64,000 nucleotides of DNA. It comes from JARFVT01 sp036677425. GTDB taxonomy: Bacteria; Pseudomonadota; Alphaproteobacteria; UBA8366; Aestuariispiraceae. The notes beneath the pieces were generated by a model that ran no database searches, was not told where the DNA came from, and saw only the letters and a list, made by a program, of their open reading frames with translations. This document shows positions 63,889-64,000 of this stretch, piece after piece. The stretch spans positions 1,426,001 through 1,490,000 of the forward strand of contig JARFVT010000013.1 of the NCBI GenBank assembly GCA_036677425.1. Reading direction: 5' to 3'. Positions within the stretch are counted from its first letter, which is position 1; each line of letters starts with the position of its first letter. The position numbers were made by a program, and so were the translations under genes.

Positions 63889-64000
63889 TTATCTATCAAT
63901 TTTCGAGGCAAGATCATTGGCAGTTATATTTAGCAAAATATCCAATTCTTGGCTAATATTATCCATATATTTTTTTTGCGCGATATTTAATTTTCCGATA
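63889..64000 (-). CDS. Partial C-terminus of an unidentified protein
   Basis: An open minus-strand frame enters from the right edge and ends at TAA 63889-63891. The last 36 residues include KKYMDNISQELDILLNIT and ANDLASKIDR. In many Alphaproteobacteria the gene upstream of tsaE is a PAS/histidine kinase (DivL-like), and this segment has a superficial resemblance to a phosphoacceptor helix, but it is the C-terminus, not the middle, of the protein. Not assigned. Confidence 0.45.
   Translation of the reverse strand, partial: IGKLNIAQKKYMDNISQELDILLNITANDLASKIDR

Noticed and set aside
63889..64000. Phosphoacceptor helix of a histidine kinase at the right edge
   Set aside because: The resemblance is superficial, the position is the extreme C-terminus and the conserved His is missing.
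1..64000. tRNA, rRNA, CRISPR, phage or IS elements
   Set aside because: I looked for T-loop-like sequence, spaced repeats and transposase/integrase motifs in intergenic regions and found none. Tandem repeats here are contiguous coding repeats, not CRISPR arrays.

Overview
The window reads as one contiguous piece of chromosome from a low-GC alphaproteobacterium. Protein families and gene order are alphaproteobacterial: tatABC-serS-pcm-nlpD, yajC-secD-secF-Mth938-NDUFAF6-like, trxA-addA-addB-nucleotidyltransferase-tsaE, fused indolepyruvate oxidoreductase and CobO/CobQ-type cobalamin genes. Genes are dense and rich in Asn, Ile and Lys codons. I see no phage, IS element, tRNA, rRNA or CRISPR array. 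Three loci are broken (iorAB, guaD, cobQ), so some mild gene decay, or some sequence error, is present.

Layout. 0-1.5 kb: a partial CheZ-like gene and a DEAD-box helicase. 1.7-8.5 kb (+): two small hydrolases, then a peptidoglycan run (MltB, RlpA, D,D-carboxypeptidase) leading into tmk and holB. 8.5-15.7 kb (+): metG, a TatD hydrolase, a metallo-beta-lactamase fold protein, a hypothetical gene, parE, trmFO. 15.7-27.0 kb (mostly -): two squalene/phytoene-synthase-fold genes, an Mth938/NDUFAF3 homologue, SecF, SecD, YajC, NlpD-like, Pcm, SerS, TatC, TatB, TatA, with one AAA ATPase on the + strand. This is an export, envelope and complex-I-assembly block. 27.2-31.3 kb: a lone ABC ATPase, an Lrp regulator divergent from a saccharopine-dehydrogenase-like gene, and a nucleotide-sugar epimerase.

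31.6-38 kb holds indolepyruvate:ferredoxin oxidoreductase cut by one in-frame TAA, a WG-repeat protein running into a decayed guanine deaminase, and a GMC oxidoreductase. 38.3-47 kb carries pyrE, a DUF2493 protein, a SLAC1/TehA-type channel, dCMP deaminase, a DMT transporter, a U32 protein, an AsmA-like protein and hldE.

47.0-51.4 kb is the most interesting accessory group. A membrane PAS protein with a degenerate HD-GYP domain is divergent from a LapG-like periplasmic cysteine protease, followed by a cytoplasmic protein with a degenerate EAL domain. A perfect TGTGA-N6-TCACA site lies between the divergent genes. 51.5-55.4 kb carries cobD/cbiB, cobQ (interrupted by an in-frame TGA), a SYLF lipoprotein-like gene and cobO with an altered Walker B. 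55.6-64 kb is trxA, addA, addB, a MurU-like nucleotidyltransferase and tsaE. Conserved-order neighbours surE (between serS and pcm) and amgK (between tsaE and the nucleotidyltransferase) are absent.

A recurring structural theme is exact in-frame tandem repetition (units of 15, 18, 21 and 27 nt) inside envelope and secretion genes between 20.5 and 26.2 kb, and again at 49.4 kb.
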